Positions 1-6,462 of a stretch of 8,352 nucleotides of DNA are shown one piece after another. The stretch spans positions 1 to 8,352 of the forward strand of contig JAUVHQ010000080.1 in assembly GCA_030593185.1 (NCBI GenBank), written 5' to 3'. The notes beneath the pieces were generated by a model, which was not told where the DNA came from, searched no databases, and saw nothing but the letters and a program-made list of their open reading frames with translations. Origin of the DNA: Bacteroidota bacterium (lineage in GTDB: Bacteria; Bacteroidota; Bacteroidia; Bacteroidales; VadinHA17). Within the stretch, counting starts at the first letter, position 1, and every line of letters begins with the position of its first letter. A program made the position numbers and the translations under genes.

Positions 1-144
1 GAAAGTATTTCAGCGGGGGTTAGGAGGATTACGGCTTTGACTGGAACGGGATTAACCGAATATTTACAAAAGCGAAGTGATATTGTTGATAAGCTTTCCG
101 TTATGCTGAAAGTCCCTGCTGAGAAGGTGGTGCTTTTGCAGTAG
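1..144 (+). pseudogene. alaS: alanyl-tRNA synthetase C-terminal fragment, cut at both ends
   Basis: Frame 1 of the + strand is open from the window edge to a TAG at 142-144 and encodes 47 residues. They include ESISAGVRRITALTG, the conserved end of the second (editing) domain of alanyl-tRNA synthetase, followed by a helix ending LKVPAEKVV. In the family this stretch is followed by a coiled coil and the C-Ala domain, roughly 150-200 more residues. Here the AlaRS-like frame stops making sense after about residue 44 (base 132), because from about 131 the DNA is the antisense of hemD. The last three codons before the stop are therefore probably read-through of foreign sequence. The fragment looks more GC-rich than the genes that follow. 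It may be a real gene remnant at a deletion or inversion, or a chimeric assembly end. The AlaRS identity is by motif recognition and fairly sure; the upstream part lies outside the window. Confidence 0.72.
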
Positions 145-772
145 TTGATCCAAAAGAAGCAATTTTTGTATTATTTTGTTTAAAATCAGGGAAGTTTTCG
201 AATAAAGATTTAATTCCGGAAGGACTGTAAAAAACAAGCACATCGTAATTTACATTACTTAAATCTGACAAATCACTGCAAACAGTCCGATAGAGTACGG
301 CTTTGGTATATTTGATCTTGTTAATATCAAGAACTTTTGAAATATCTTTTTTGTGATGATCAGATACAGGGAAAAAATATTTTTCATCCTTGTGTTTATT
401 GATTACATCCATTAAATCAATCAGGCGGCGTTTACCGAAAAATATTTTTCTTTTCCTGTAAACAATATATTTCTGAAGGTAATAAGCCGTTGATTCTGAG
501 GTGCAGAAGTATTTCATCGAATCAGATATAGCAATTCTCATTTCCTCACAAATTCTGAAAAAATGGACAATGGCGGTTCTGCTGGTAAAAATTACAGCCG
601 TAAAATCGGATATATCAATACGGGTTTTTCGAAACTCTTTTGCATGAACTGATTTTACATGAATGAAAGAACGAAAATCAATTTTAAGGTTGTTTTTCTT
701 TGCCAGATCATAATAGGGTGATTTCCCATTCTCAGGCTCAGGCTGTGATACTAAAATCCTTTTTATTTTCAA
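101..772 (-). CDS. hemD: uroporphyrinogen-III synthase, C-terminus replaced by unrelated sequence
   Basis: HemD closes the linear tetrapyrrole hydroxymethylbilane to uroporphyrinogen III with inversion of ring D, a cytoplasmic step of heme, siroheme and cobalamin synthesis. The 223-residue product shows the pattern of Bacteroidota HemD: an N-terminal RILVSQPEPE..KSPY, FTSRTAIVHFF (62-72), YRTVCSDLSDL (161-171), FYSPSGIKSLFENFP (181-195) and FGSTTAKA (207-214). Family members are about 245-255 residues and continue after TTAKA with a helix and the last strand. Here residues 215-223 (PPSQQGLSA) do not fit, and the DNA below about base 131 is an alaS fragment on the other strand, so roughly 30 native residues are lost. 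The start fitting the family N-terminus is a TTG at 770-772; an in-frame TAA at 785-787 rules out an upstream ATG. DUF4271 lies 48 bp upstream on the same strand, the usual partner. Confidence 0.88.
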   Translation of the reverse strand: MKIKRILVSQPEPENGKSPYYDLAKKNNLKIDFRSFIHVKSVHAKEFRKTRIDISDFTAVIFTSRTAIVHFFRICEEMRIAISDSMKYFCTSESTAYYLQKYIVYRKRKIFFGKRRLIDLMDVINKHKDEKYFFPVSDHHKKDISKVLDINKIKYTKAVLYRTVCSDLSDLSNVNYDVLVFYSPSGIKSLFENFPDFKQNNTKIASFGSTTAKAPPSQQGLSA

Positions 773-820
773 AATGCTAAGTTTTTAATATTTTCGTTAC
801 TATATTACAAATCAAGCTTT

Positions 821-1978
821 TTAGAAAACTCTGAGGTATTTAAAGAAAACCAGAATCGGTATGAATTCGAGCACACAAAGGTATAAAAACAAATATAATA
901 GAGAAAATTTTCTTAAAGTAAATATTTTTATTCCCCTGATAATACGAAGTATGTAACATAAAATTATTACGCCGGCACCTGCAAAAATAGCAACAGGCGT
1001 TATCCGGTAGTCAGTATAAGGAATAGCTATCAATAATGGCAATAATACAAGTCCTGTTACCCTGGTATGAATAAAAATATTATGAAGATATTCTGTAAAG
1101 ATTTTTTGGGTGAGAGAAACATATCCGGCTATTTTACTGGTAATATATCGAAGCAGATAAACAGCAAATACGAAACCGGTAAATAACAGGAATGCTTTAA
1201 TCCCATTTGGATGGACAAGTGTTAAGTTAAAATGTTTGGCTGACAGGTAAATAAAAAGACCGGCATTTAAATAAAAAACAAAATCCATAATCAGGAAAGC
1301 CCTTTGTGTCAGGCTGCTTTTATCGAGAAAGAGATTATGAGAAACCTGGTAGTTGAAAATGGAATTAACAGTAGCAGATATCACTTTATTGTAAAATAAT
1401 TTAATCCATACAAGGAGTATAAAAGAGAAAATAATTATCCCCAGAACCCAATCACTCCAAAAGGTAGGAGTTTCTTCCCTGGTATGGTAATTATCCGGTT
1501 TTTTATCGGGAACCTCAGTTCCGGTACGGGTTGACTTATTATCAATTATTTTTTCTGATGTAATAAACAGATGATCTTTCCGGGAACCCATTTTATAACT
1601 GTGTTCCCACATATTTTTAAAGAACAAGGGTTTAATGCCTTGGTTTTCACCTATTGTAATAATAATATCTGATGAATCGGGCTGAAACACAGATGTGATT
1701 TTTTCAGGGATGATACTTTTTGACTCAGATTTTATTAAGGAGGTTTTGTGTAAAGAATCTACTTTTTCCCGGTGTTGTTGTTCTCTCTCGAAAATTTGCA
1801 GAGCCTCCTGGATGGAGTATTGTTTAATATCAGATCCGGAGATAGTATCTTCAGAAATCACAGTGTCCTGAATGAGAACTGCTGTTGTATCCTGATTTAT
1901 AATTATTGGGATAGTATCAACAAGTGAGTGGATTTGTGTAGTATCCTGTTGCTGTTTATTGTCTGTGTTGTTTCCCAT
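821..1978 (-). CDS. DUF4271 family integral membrane protein
   Basis: This 385-residue protein has a long hydrophilic N-terminal half (about 1-172), rich in Asp, Thr, Ser and Gln with repeated QDT/EDT tripeptides, followed by a membrane half. Hydrophobic segments lie near residues 177-196, 227-247, 259-279, 307-320, 326-346 and 359-379, so about six membrane spans. The ending LYLCVLEFIPILVFFKYL (364-382) matches the hallmark end of DUF4271, a family known mainly from Bacteroidota. Members commonly sit directly upstream of hemD, as here with a 48-bp gap, which suggests co-transcription and perhaps a tetrapyrrole-related or envelope role; the function is unknown and I do not assign one. There is no cleavable signal peptide at the N-terminus, so the hydrophilic region is probably cytoplasmic. 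The ATG at 1976-1978 has a weak purine stretch (AAGGGTGG) in front of it and a candidate TAnnTTTG promoter about 30 bp upstream. Confidence 0.85.
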   Translation of the reverse strand: MGNNTDNKQQQDTTQIHSLVDTIPIIINQDTTAVLIQDTVISEDTISGSDIKQYSIQEALQIFEREQQHREKVDSLHKTSLIKSESKSIIPEKITSVFQPDSSDIIITIGENQGIKPLFFKNMWEHSYKMGSRKDHLFITSEKIIDNKSTRTGTEVPDKKPDNYHTREETPTFWSDWVLGIIIFSFILLVWIKLFYNKVISATVNSIFNYQVSHNLFLDKSSLTQRAFLIMDFVFYLNAGLFIYLSAKHFNLTLVHPNGIKAFLLFTGFVFAVYLLRYITSKIAGYVSLTQKIFTEYLHNIFIHTRVTGLVLLPLLIAIPYTDYRITPVAIFAGAGVIILCYILRIIRGIKIFTLRKFSLLYLFLYLCVLEFIPILVFFKYLRVF

Positions 1979-2006
1979 TTACCACCCTTATTATAAAAAC
2001 ACGATG

Positions 2007-2014
2007 CAAAGATA
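2007..2014 (-). promoter_or_regulatory. -7 promoter element for the DUF4271-hemD operon
   Basis: The - strand reads TATCTTTG, an exact match to the Bacteroidota -7 consensus TAnnTTTG. It lies in the 71-bp gap between deoC and the DUF4271 gene and would give a leader of roughly 20-30 nt before the ATG at 1978. No clear TTTG -33 element is visible at the expected distance upstream, which is common for this phylum. This would let DUF4271-hemD be transcribed independently of deoC. Confidence 0.5.
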
Positions 2015-2049
2015 AAGAAATTAGGGATCATTTTTTTAAGCTATTAAAA

Positions 2050-2856
2050 TCAAAAATAAGGAACAACCTCTTTTCCCGGATTTTCCAATTGTGATATTTC
2101 CTTAAGAAGGTTATTTGCCAGCCTGCTTGCCCCGATACGAAAAAGATCTGGTGTTATCCAGTTTTCACCCAGAACCTCTTTTACAATTTCAAGGTATTTA
2201 ACAGCTTGTTTTTCTGTGGAAATTCCACCGGCAGGTTTGATGCCTGTTTTCCTTCCGGTTTTTGTTGCAAAGTCGCGGATTGATTCTGCCATGATCCTGA
2301 ATGCTTCTGTAGTTGCAGCCGGTTGCAGTTTGCCTGTAGAAGTTTTAATGAAGTCGGCTCCCGATTCCATGGCAAGGATAGACGCTTTACTTATTTGATG
2401 GGGGTTAAGGACGCCTGTTTCAAGTATAACTTTAAGGGGATGATTCCCCATTATCTTTTTAATCTGGTAAATTTCAGAAGAGACTTCTTTTTCTTTACCG
2501 GACAAAAACTTACCAAGGGAGATAACGATATCTATCTCATCAGCTCCTGCTTCGAGTGCCATAATTGTTTCTCTTTTTTTAATTTCGGTAAAAGTTTGTG
2601 ATGATGGAAAACCTGCTGAAACTGATGCAATTTTTACCCCGGGGGATTTAAGGGTTTTTCGAACAATATTAACCAATGAAGGATAAGTACAAATTGCCGC
2701 CACATTGGGAATGTCAGGATACTGTTTGTTGAAGCCATTCACTTTCAGACACATATTCATTATATTTTCTTCTGTATCTGTTGAATTAAGACTTGTAAGA
2801 TCAATAAGCCCAAACAGGGTTTTTAAATTACCAATGGAGTACAATTCTTTTTTCAT
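2050..2856 (-). CDS. deoC: deoxyribose-phosphate aldolase
   Basis: DeoC cleaves 2-deoxy-D-ribose 5-phosphate into acetaldehyde and glyceraldehyde 3-phosphate, the last step of deoxynucleoside catabolism, through a Schiff base in a TIM barrel. The 268-residue product is full length. Key sites are visible: ICTYP (55-59) corresponds to the substrate-pocket cysteine region; DEIDIVI (106-112) carries the catalytic Asp109; FIKTSTGK (169-176) carries the Schiff-base Lys171; and GIKPAGGI (205-212) carries the proton-relay Lys207. FRIGAS (239-244) is the phosphate-binding end of the barrel. The gene is on the same strand as the exporter upstream (307-bp gap holding a repeat) and DUF4271 downstream (71 bp). 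No nucleoside phosphorylase or deoxyribomutase gene is adjacent, so this looks like stand-alone salvage rather than a deo operon. Identification is secure. Confidence 0.97.
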   Translation of the reverse strand: MKKELYSIGNLKTLFGLIDLTSLNSTDTEENIMNMCLKVNGFNKQYPDIPNVAAICTYPSLVNIVRKTLKSPGVKIASVSAGFPSSQTFTEIKKRETIMALEAGADEIDIVISLGKFLSGKEKEVSSEIYQIKKIMGNHPLKVILETGVLNPHQISKASILAMESGADFIKTSTGKLQPAATTEAFRIMAESIRDFATKTGRKTGIKPAGGISTEKQAVKYLEIVKEVLGENWITPDLFRIGASRLANNLLKEISQLENPGKEVVPYF

Positions 2857-2901
2857 AGGGAAACTAATTTTATGTATCGGAATTTCTATGTTTTTTATGG
2901 C

Positions 2902-2930
2902 TTGAAAATGGCTAATTTCATTATACTTTG
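2902..2930 (+). promoter_or_regulatory. possible promoter reading into the intergenic inverted repeat
   Basis: On the + strand a TTG (2902-2904) is followed 17 bp later by TATACTTTG (2922-2930), close to but not exactly the Bacteroidota TAnnTTTG element (three rather than two bases between TA and TTTG). It points away from deoC and into the inverted repeat, where no + strand gene is present. If active, it would make a short structured RNA. The region is AT-rich, so a chance match is quite possible. Confidence 0.2.
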
Positions 2931-2940
2931 CATTTTTAAA

Positions 2941-3087
2941 TCGGCAATATTCAGTCGGCAGTCGGCAATCTCAAGACTGGTTTATTTATACTTTTTAGTA
3001 ATTTGAATCATATAATTAAGTGATCGTATATTATAATTGTTTGATTGTTTTATGTTTTTTTGCCGACTGTGGACTGTTGACTGCCGA
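2941..3087. repeat. imperfect inverted repeat with GTCGGCA/TGCCGAC arms
   Basis: The left arm (2941-2967) and right arm (3061-3087) are reverse complements at 21 of 27 positions with no gaps. They enclose 93 bp of very AT-rich DNA with no open reading frame of note. Within the left arm the unit AGTCGGCA occurs twice, overlapping by one base (2953-2960 and 2960-2967), and TCGGCAAT occurs at 2941 and 2962. The right arm alternates GACTG and TGCCGA. I recall similar GACTGCCGACTG-type runs between genes in other Bacteroidota genomes. A transcript of the element could fold into a long stem. It accounts for half of the 307-bp gap between deoC and the exporter; in the rest I see only AT-rich sequence with short T-runs. 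Confidence 0.65.
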
Positions 3088-3163
3088 TTGATTCTTTATG
3101 AAACCTGAAAATTAATGTTTTTTTTTAATCAATTTATGAAACTATGTTCTAATAAATTCATAT

Positions 3164-4573
3164 CTAATTGTTTTCCATCTTCCCGCGCGCCAGGGAAGCA
3201 AAAACACCGCCTGTGCAAAGAAAGGTGAATATTATAAATAAAATTTTCATTACCTGCATGAAATCATCAAAATACTCCGGATTGATTTCAACCCTCCCAA
3301 GGAACAGTGAAAACAGCATCATGACTATACCCATGCTGAACATCTGTCCTACCATTCGCACAGTGCCAACAGATCCGGATGCAATACCATAATATTTTCG
3401 TTCTACAGAGCTCATAATAGCATTGGTGTTCGGAGAGGAAAAAAGAGCATAACCCATACCAAGTAAAACAAGGATTAACAAAAGAACTGTAACAGATGTA
3501 TTTTTATTAATAAAAGTAAGCATAAACAAACCAAAAGCAGAGACAGTCATTCCGGCAGATGCAAGAATTCTGGGTTGTATTTTGTCAGATAGCTTACCGG
3601 TAAGAGGCGAGAAAACAGCCATAATTAATGGCTGGGCAACTAGTATAAAACCTGCTTCACGTGGCTGCAATCCTTTGATATATTGCAAATAGAGACTCAG
3701 CATAAAACCGATAGCGAATGTAGCACTGTAATGAATCAAAGCTGCAAGATTGGAGTAAGCAAAAACCCGGCTTCTGCTTAATAGTCTCATTTCAAACAAT
3801 GGGTCTTCAGTATGAAATTCGTACCAGCCAAATAACAAAACAATTATTAACCCCGCTAAAATAAAAGCATATCCGGTCCATGCGGGAAACTCTGAAAAGC
3901 CATACATAATTGAGCTTAGACCAAGTCCGTATAAAATCATTCCGCGGACATCAAACTTTTCTCCTTTGGCATCCGACCATTCACCCTTTAACCGGGTTAT
4001 TGTAATCCACAGGGTAATAAGTCCAAGAGGCACCATGATAAGAAAGATACTGCGCCATGAAAAATACTGGGTAAGAAGACCGCCTATTGTGGGACCGGCA
4101 GAAAGACCTGTATATACTGAAGCAACATTTATGCCCAGAGCTTTTCCACGCTCTCCGGGAGGATATACAGATGTAAGAATGGCTACACCGGTGCCAAATA
4201 TCATTGCACTGCCTATTCCCTGTAATACCCTGAATGCAATTAATAAACCGGTATTGACCGAGATCCCGCAACCCAATGAGGAAATTGTAAAGCAAATAAT
4301 GCCGTAAGTAAAAATTTTTTTTCGACCGATGATATCACCAATACGCCCGGAAGGAAGGAGAAAAATTGCTGTAGTAAGGATATATGCACTTGCAATCCAG
4401 TTAATTGAAATAGCATCAGCATTAAAATCTTTTCCAATTGACGGTAGAGCAACATTTAATGCCGATCCCATAAAAGGAGTAAGAAACGCGGCAAAAGTTG
4501 CAACAAATAATGCAGTTCTTTTCGAAATATTTTCCGGCTGATAATATGCCTGTTTTTCCGGTAGGTTCACCAT
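3164..4573 (-). CDS. MFS drug:H+ antiporter, DHA2 (EmrB/QacA) type
   Basis: This 469-residue, highly hydrophobic protein is a full-length major facilitator of the 14-span DHA2 family, which exports toxic compounds in exchange for protons across the inner membrane. Signature motifs appear in order: LNVALPSIGKDF (39-50) in the first span, motif A GRIGDIIGRKK (76-86) in the loop after span 2, motif B RVLQGIGSA (115-123), and the antiporter motif C GLSAGPTIGG (156-165) in span 5. A degenerate motif-A copy, GKLSDKIQPR, lies at 326-335 in the second half, and SSPNTNAIMSSV (379-390) is typical of the family. The substrate cannot be told from sequence. The ATG lies 55 bp downstream of dtd on the same strand, so the two may be co-transcribed. 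No membrane-fusion (EmrA-like) or TolC-like gene is adjacent, which argues for a stand-alone pump. Confidence 0.93.
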   Translation of the reverse strand: MVNLPEKQAYYQPENISKRTALFVATFAAFLTPFMGSALNVALPSIGKDFNADAISINWIASAYILTTAIFLLPSGRIGDIIGRKKIFTYGIICFTISSLGCGISVNTGLLIAFRVLQGIGSAMIFGTGVAILTSVYPPGERGKALGINVASVYTGLSAGPTIGGLLTQYFSWRSIFLIMVPLGLITLWITITRLKGEWSDAKGEKFDVRGMILYGLGLSSIMYGFSEFPAWTGYAFILAGLIIVLLFGWYEFHTEDPLFEMRLLSRSRVFAYSNLAALIHYSATFAIGFMLSLYLQYIKGLQPREAGFILVAQPLIMAVFSPLTGKLSDKIQPRILASAGMTVSAFGLFMLTFINKNTSVTVLLLILVLLGMGYALFSSPNTNAIMSSVERKYYGIASGSVGTVRMVGQMFSMGIVMMLFSLFLGRVEINPEYFDDFMQVMKILFIIFTFLCTGGVFASLARGKMENN

Positions 4574-4589
4574 TTATTCAGCTTTAATT

Positions 4590-4631
4590 ACTTTAGGCAC
4601 TTTTAACTTTAGTTCACTTTAGGCACTTTTA
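4590..4631. repeat. ACTTTAGGC-type direct repeat between dtd and the exporter
   Basis: A 16-bp word, ACTTTAGGCACTTTTA, occurs exactly at 4590-4605 and again at 4616-4631. Between them lies another related unit, ACTTTAGTTC, so the whole 42 bp is built from degenerate ACTTTAG-like units. The second copy overlaps the TAA stop codon of dtd (4629-4631), and the array fills most of the 55-bp gap before the exporter start. Similar ACTTTAGGC/ACTTTAGTTC runs are, as I recall, frequent intergenic sequences in Bacteroidota. No hairpin with a T-run is formed, so it is unlikely to be a classical terminator. Confidence 0.6.
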
Positions 4632-5084
4632 GTAATCTTTATTTTTAGTGTCGATGATTATGGTAACAGGACCATCATTGACCAGTGAGACCTGCATTAA
4701 TGCCCCGAATTCACCTGTTTTTATTTCCTTCTCCAGGTAAAAGCCAAGTTTTTCTACAAATTTCTCATATAAAGGAATAGCAACATCAGGTCTGGCAGCT
4801 TTAATATAAGATGGCCTGTTTCCCTTTTTTGTTTTTGCATGAAGCGTAAACTGACTGATGACCAGTATCTCGCCATTAATATCAGCAACAGATAAATTCA
4901 TTACACCATCTTTATCATCTAATATCCTTAACTGGATAATTTTTTTACAAAGCCAGTTAATATCCCCTTCACCATCATCATTTTCAATACCAAGAAAAAT
5001 AAGCAATCCTTGTCCGACAGAAGAATAGAGTTTGTTCCGGATTTCAACGGCAGCACTTTTAACTCTTTGTATTACAACACGCAT
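4629..5084 (-). CDS. dtd: D-aminoacyl-tRNA deacylase
   Basis: Dtd hydrolyses D-amino acids (and glycine mischarged on tRNA-Ala) from tRNA in the cytoplasm, keeping protein synthesis homochiral. At 151 residues the product is full length. It begins with MRVVIQRVKSAAVEI, close to the family's usual start. It carries the substrate-site motif SQFTLHA (77-83) followed by KKGNRPSY (86-93), and the C-terminal FGALMQVSLVNDGPVT (126-141), whose Gly138-Pro139 is the cis-peptide that rejects L-amino acids. All key residues are present, so it should be active as a homodimer. It is first in a possible two-gene transcript with the downstream exporter, and diverges from the Yip1-family gene across a 251-bp gap. 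Confidence 0.97.
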   Translation of the reverse strand: MRVVIQRVKSAAVEIRNKLYSSVGQGLLIFLGIENDDGEGDINWLCKKIIQLRILDDKDGVMNLSVADINGEILVISQFTLHAKTKKGNRPSYIKAARPDVAIPLYEKFVEKLGFYLEKEIKTGEFGALMQVSLVNDGPVTIIIDTKNKDY

Positions 5085-5104
5085 AGTAAAAATATTTGGT
5101 TATG

Positions 5105-5112
5105 GAAAGATA
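5105..5112 (-). promoter_or_regulatory. possible -7 element for dtd
   Basis: The - strand reads TATCTTTC, seven of eight matches to TAnnTTTG, 20 bp ahead of the dtd ATG. That would give a very short leader. No good -33 TTTG is visible at the right distance. It lies in the 251-bp divergent region (5085-5335), which otherwise contains AT-rich DNA, short dyads such as GATAT/ATATC at 5109-5123 and the near-palindrome TTATCTTGATAA at 5239-5250, and a 33-codon ORF that I do not accept as a gene. Confidence 0.3.
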
Positions 5113-5270
5113 TATTACATATCAAAAACAGGGGAGAAGAGTTTCATGAATTCCATGATTTTAGTTGGTTTCAAAAATAATGAAAAAGAGCAAATGAAAA
5201 AAAAGAACAGAAGGCATATAAGTAGATTGCTATTTTTATTATCTTGATAACAATTTAGACCGGAACAAAT

Positions 5271-5298
5271 TTTGCTTAAAATTATTAATTTAGCTTTA
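5271..5298 (+). promoter_or_regulatory. possible promoter for the Yip1-family gene
   Basis: TTTG at 5271-5274 and TAGCTTTA at 5291-5298 (seven of eight matches to TAnnTTTG) are separated by 16 bp, slightly short for the -33/-7 arrangement of Bacteroidota. The -7 element lies 37 bp before the ATG at 5336. The resulting leader would be AT-rich with no Shine-Dalgarno sequence, as expected for this phylum. Confidence 0.35.
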
Positions 5299-5335
5299 TA
5301 ATACCATTATTAATCAAAACAAAAAATTTTTAACC

Positions 5336-6391
5336 ATGAGCAACGAAAAATTTAGTTTTCAGAAATTTATTGAGGATTCAAAAAGCGCTGTTTTGAATCC
5401 CAAAGAGCATTTTACTACACTAAGCACTACCGGTGGCTTTGGCGAACCGGTAATTAAAGCGGTTATTTATGGGTTTATCGCAGGTATTTTTGTTTTATTG
5501 TGGAGTCTGCTCAATATCTCCGGCGGAACAGGGCTTGGGAGTTTATTTGGCGGAGCTGTTGGTATAATGGCTTTTATAGGTTCAATTATAGGTGCCCTTA
5601 TTGGTCTGTTTATAGGCGGAGTTATTGTTTTAATTATTTCTGCTATTTGCAGTGGATCAAATGATTATGAGGCAAATGTAAGAGTGGTGGCAGCGATGAT
5701 GGTGCTTACCCCTATTAATGCTTTTTTGAATATCTTCAATGGTTTTAGCCCGGTACTTGGGAATATATTTGGATTAGTAGTAAACCTTTATGGGTTATGG
5801 ATGCTGTACCACGCACTTAACCAGACACTGAAGGCAAAAGAGGAAACATCAAAAATAATTGCATTAGTTTTAGGGGCTTTGGTTTTGTTATTTGCAATTA
5901 TTGGCTTTGGTACCCGAAAGAAATTAAATAGTTTAGAGAAAAGGTTTGGAGATTACGAAAATATCTCAAAAGAATATGAAAAAGCTGCAATAAAAATGGC
6001 AGAAAACTTTGAGGAAGTAGCAAGAGGAATAGCAGAAACAACTGAAGAAATGACAGATGAAATAACAAAAGCATATGGTGATATTGAAGTGGATTATGAA
6101 TTTGAAATGGCAAACGGGGAAACAGCGAAAAAAATTAATTCTATTTCATTAACCGTGGCATTGAAAAGCCTTGATAAAGACAATAACTTTGCGATACTCA
6201 GTAAAGGAGATTCATTTGTGCAAACTGCTGTCGGAGAAGAAGATTACATTGTTGAATACAGAGATGATTCGGGTTATTTCAGGAGTGTAGAACCGAATAT
6301 ACCTTTTGAAAAGGTTGTAGTTATGTTCACTGGATTTCTCAATGAAGATGATTCATGGAAAGAAATAACAGAATGGGAAACAGCGGAATAA
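5336..6391 (+). CDS. Yip1-domain membrane protein with acidic helical and soluble C-terminal module
   Basis: The first 190 residues resemble the Yip1 family (PF04893): LNPKEHFTTL (20-29) is the usual cytoplasmic lead-in, followed by hydrophobic segments near 41-60, 66-88, 89-106, 119-134 and 139-160, with NVRVVAAMMVLTPI and LYGLWMLYHAL (151-161) as typical signatures. A further span lies at 173-191. After it, residues 195-248 form a charged, Glu-rich helix that is probably a coiled coil (EKRFGDYENISKEYEKAAIK). Residues about 264-349 form a mixed alpha/beta module ending DDSWKEITEW. I do not recognise this last module with confidence; it recalls small stand-alone bacterial proteins of unknown function. 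Bacterial Yip1 proteins are poorly characterised, so no role is assigned. The gene is monocistronic: a divergent promoter region lies upstream and a strong terminator begins 16 bp after the stop codon. Confidence 0.8.
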   Translation: MSNEKFSFQKFIEDSKSAVLNPKEHFTTLSTTGGFGEPVIKAVIYGFIAGIFVLLWSLLNISGGTGLGSLFGGAVGIMAFIGSIIGALIGLFIGGVIVLIISAICSGSNDYEANVRVVAAMMVLTPINAFLNIFNGFSPVLGNIFGLVVNLYGLWMLYHALNQTLKAKEETSKIIALVLGALVLLFAIIGFGTRKKLNSLEKRFGDYENISKEYEKAAIKMAENFEEVARGIAETTEEMTDEITKAYGDIEVDYEFEMANGETAKKINSISLTVALKSLDKDNNFAILSKGDSFVQTAVGEEDYIVEYRDDSGYFRSVEPNIPFEKVVVMFTGFLNEDDSWKEITEWETAE

Positions 6392-6407
6392 TATAACTGA
6401 TAGAAAG

Positions 6408-6441
6408 AAAAAAACCTGAAGTTTAGACTTCAGGTTTTTTT
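6408..6441. terminator. bidirectional intrinsic terminator
   Basis: A perfect stem pairs CCTGAAGT (6415-6422) with ACTTCAGG (6427-6434) around the tetraloop TTAG. Seven As precede it (6408-6414) and seven Ts follow (6435-6441), so it can work in both directions. It sits between the stop codon of the Yip1-family gene (+) and the stop codon of the phosphofructokinase (-, ending at 6463), exactly where two convergent transcripts need to stop. Confidence 0.93.
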
Positions 6442-6462
6442 GTGTTATTAATTATTGTACGG

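Noticed and set aside
2181..2905. Several ORFs of 60-92 codons on both strands within and beside deoC.
   Set aside because: They overlap the clearly conserved deoC frame and encode nothing recognisable; they are shadows.
3131..3157. AATTTAT/ATAAATT inverted repeat after the exporter, considered as its terminator.
   Set aside because: The stem contains only A-T pairs and, in the direction of exporter transcription, it is followed by an A-run rather than a T-run.
3966..4541. ORFs of 70-113 codons on either strand within the exporter gene.
   Set aside because: The exporter frame carries all MFS motifs without a break; the others show no family features.
5146..5247. A 33-codon + strand ORF (MNSMILVGFK..., Lys/Arg-rich middle, hydrophobic end) in the dtd/Yip1 gap.
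   Set aside because: It has no ribosome binding site or family resemblance and looks like chance in AT-rich DNA. The longer frame from 5032 only extends it backwards over dtd on the opposite strand.
5239..5250. Near-palindrome TTATCTTGATAA in the divergent promoter region, considered as an operator.
   Set aside because: It is short and AT-rich, there is a single copy, and no regulator gene is nearby; chance is likely.
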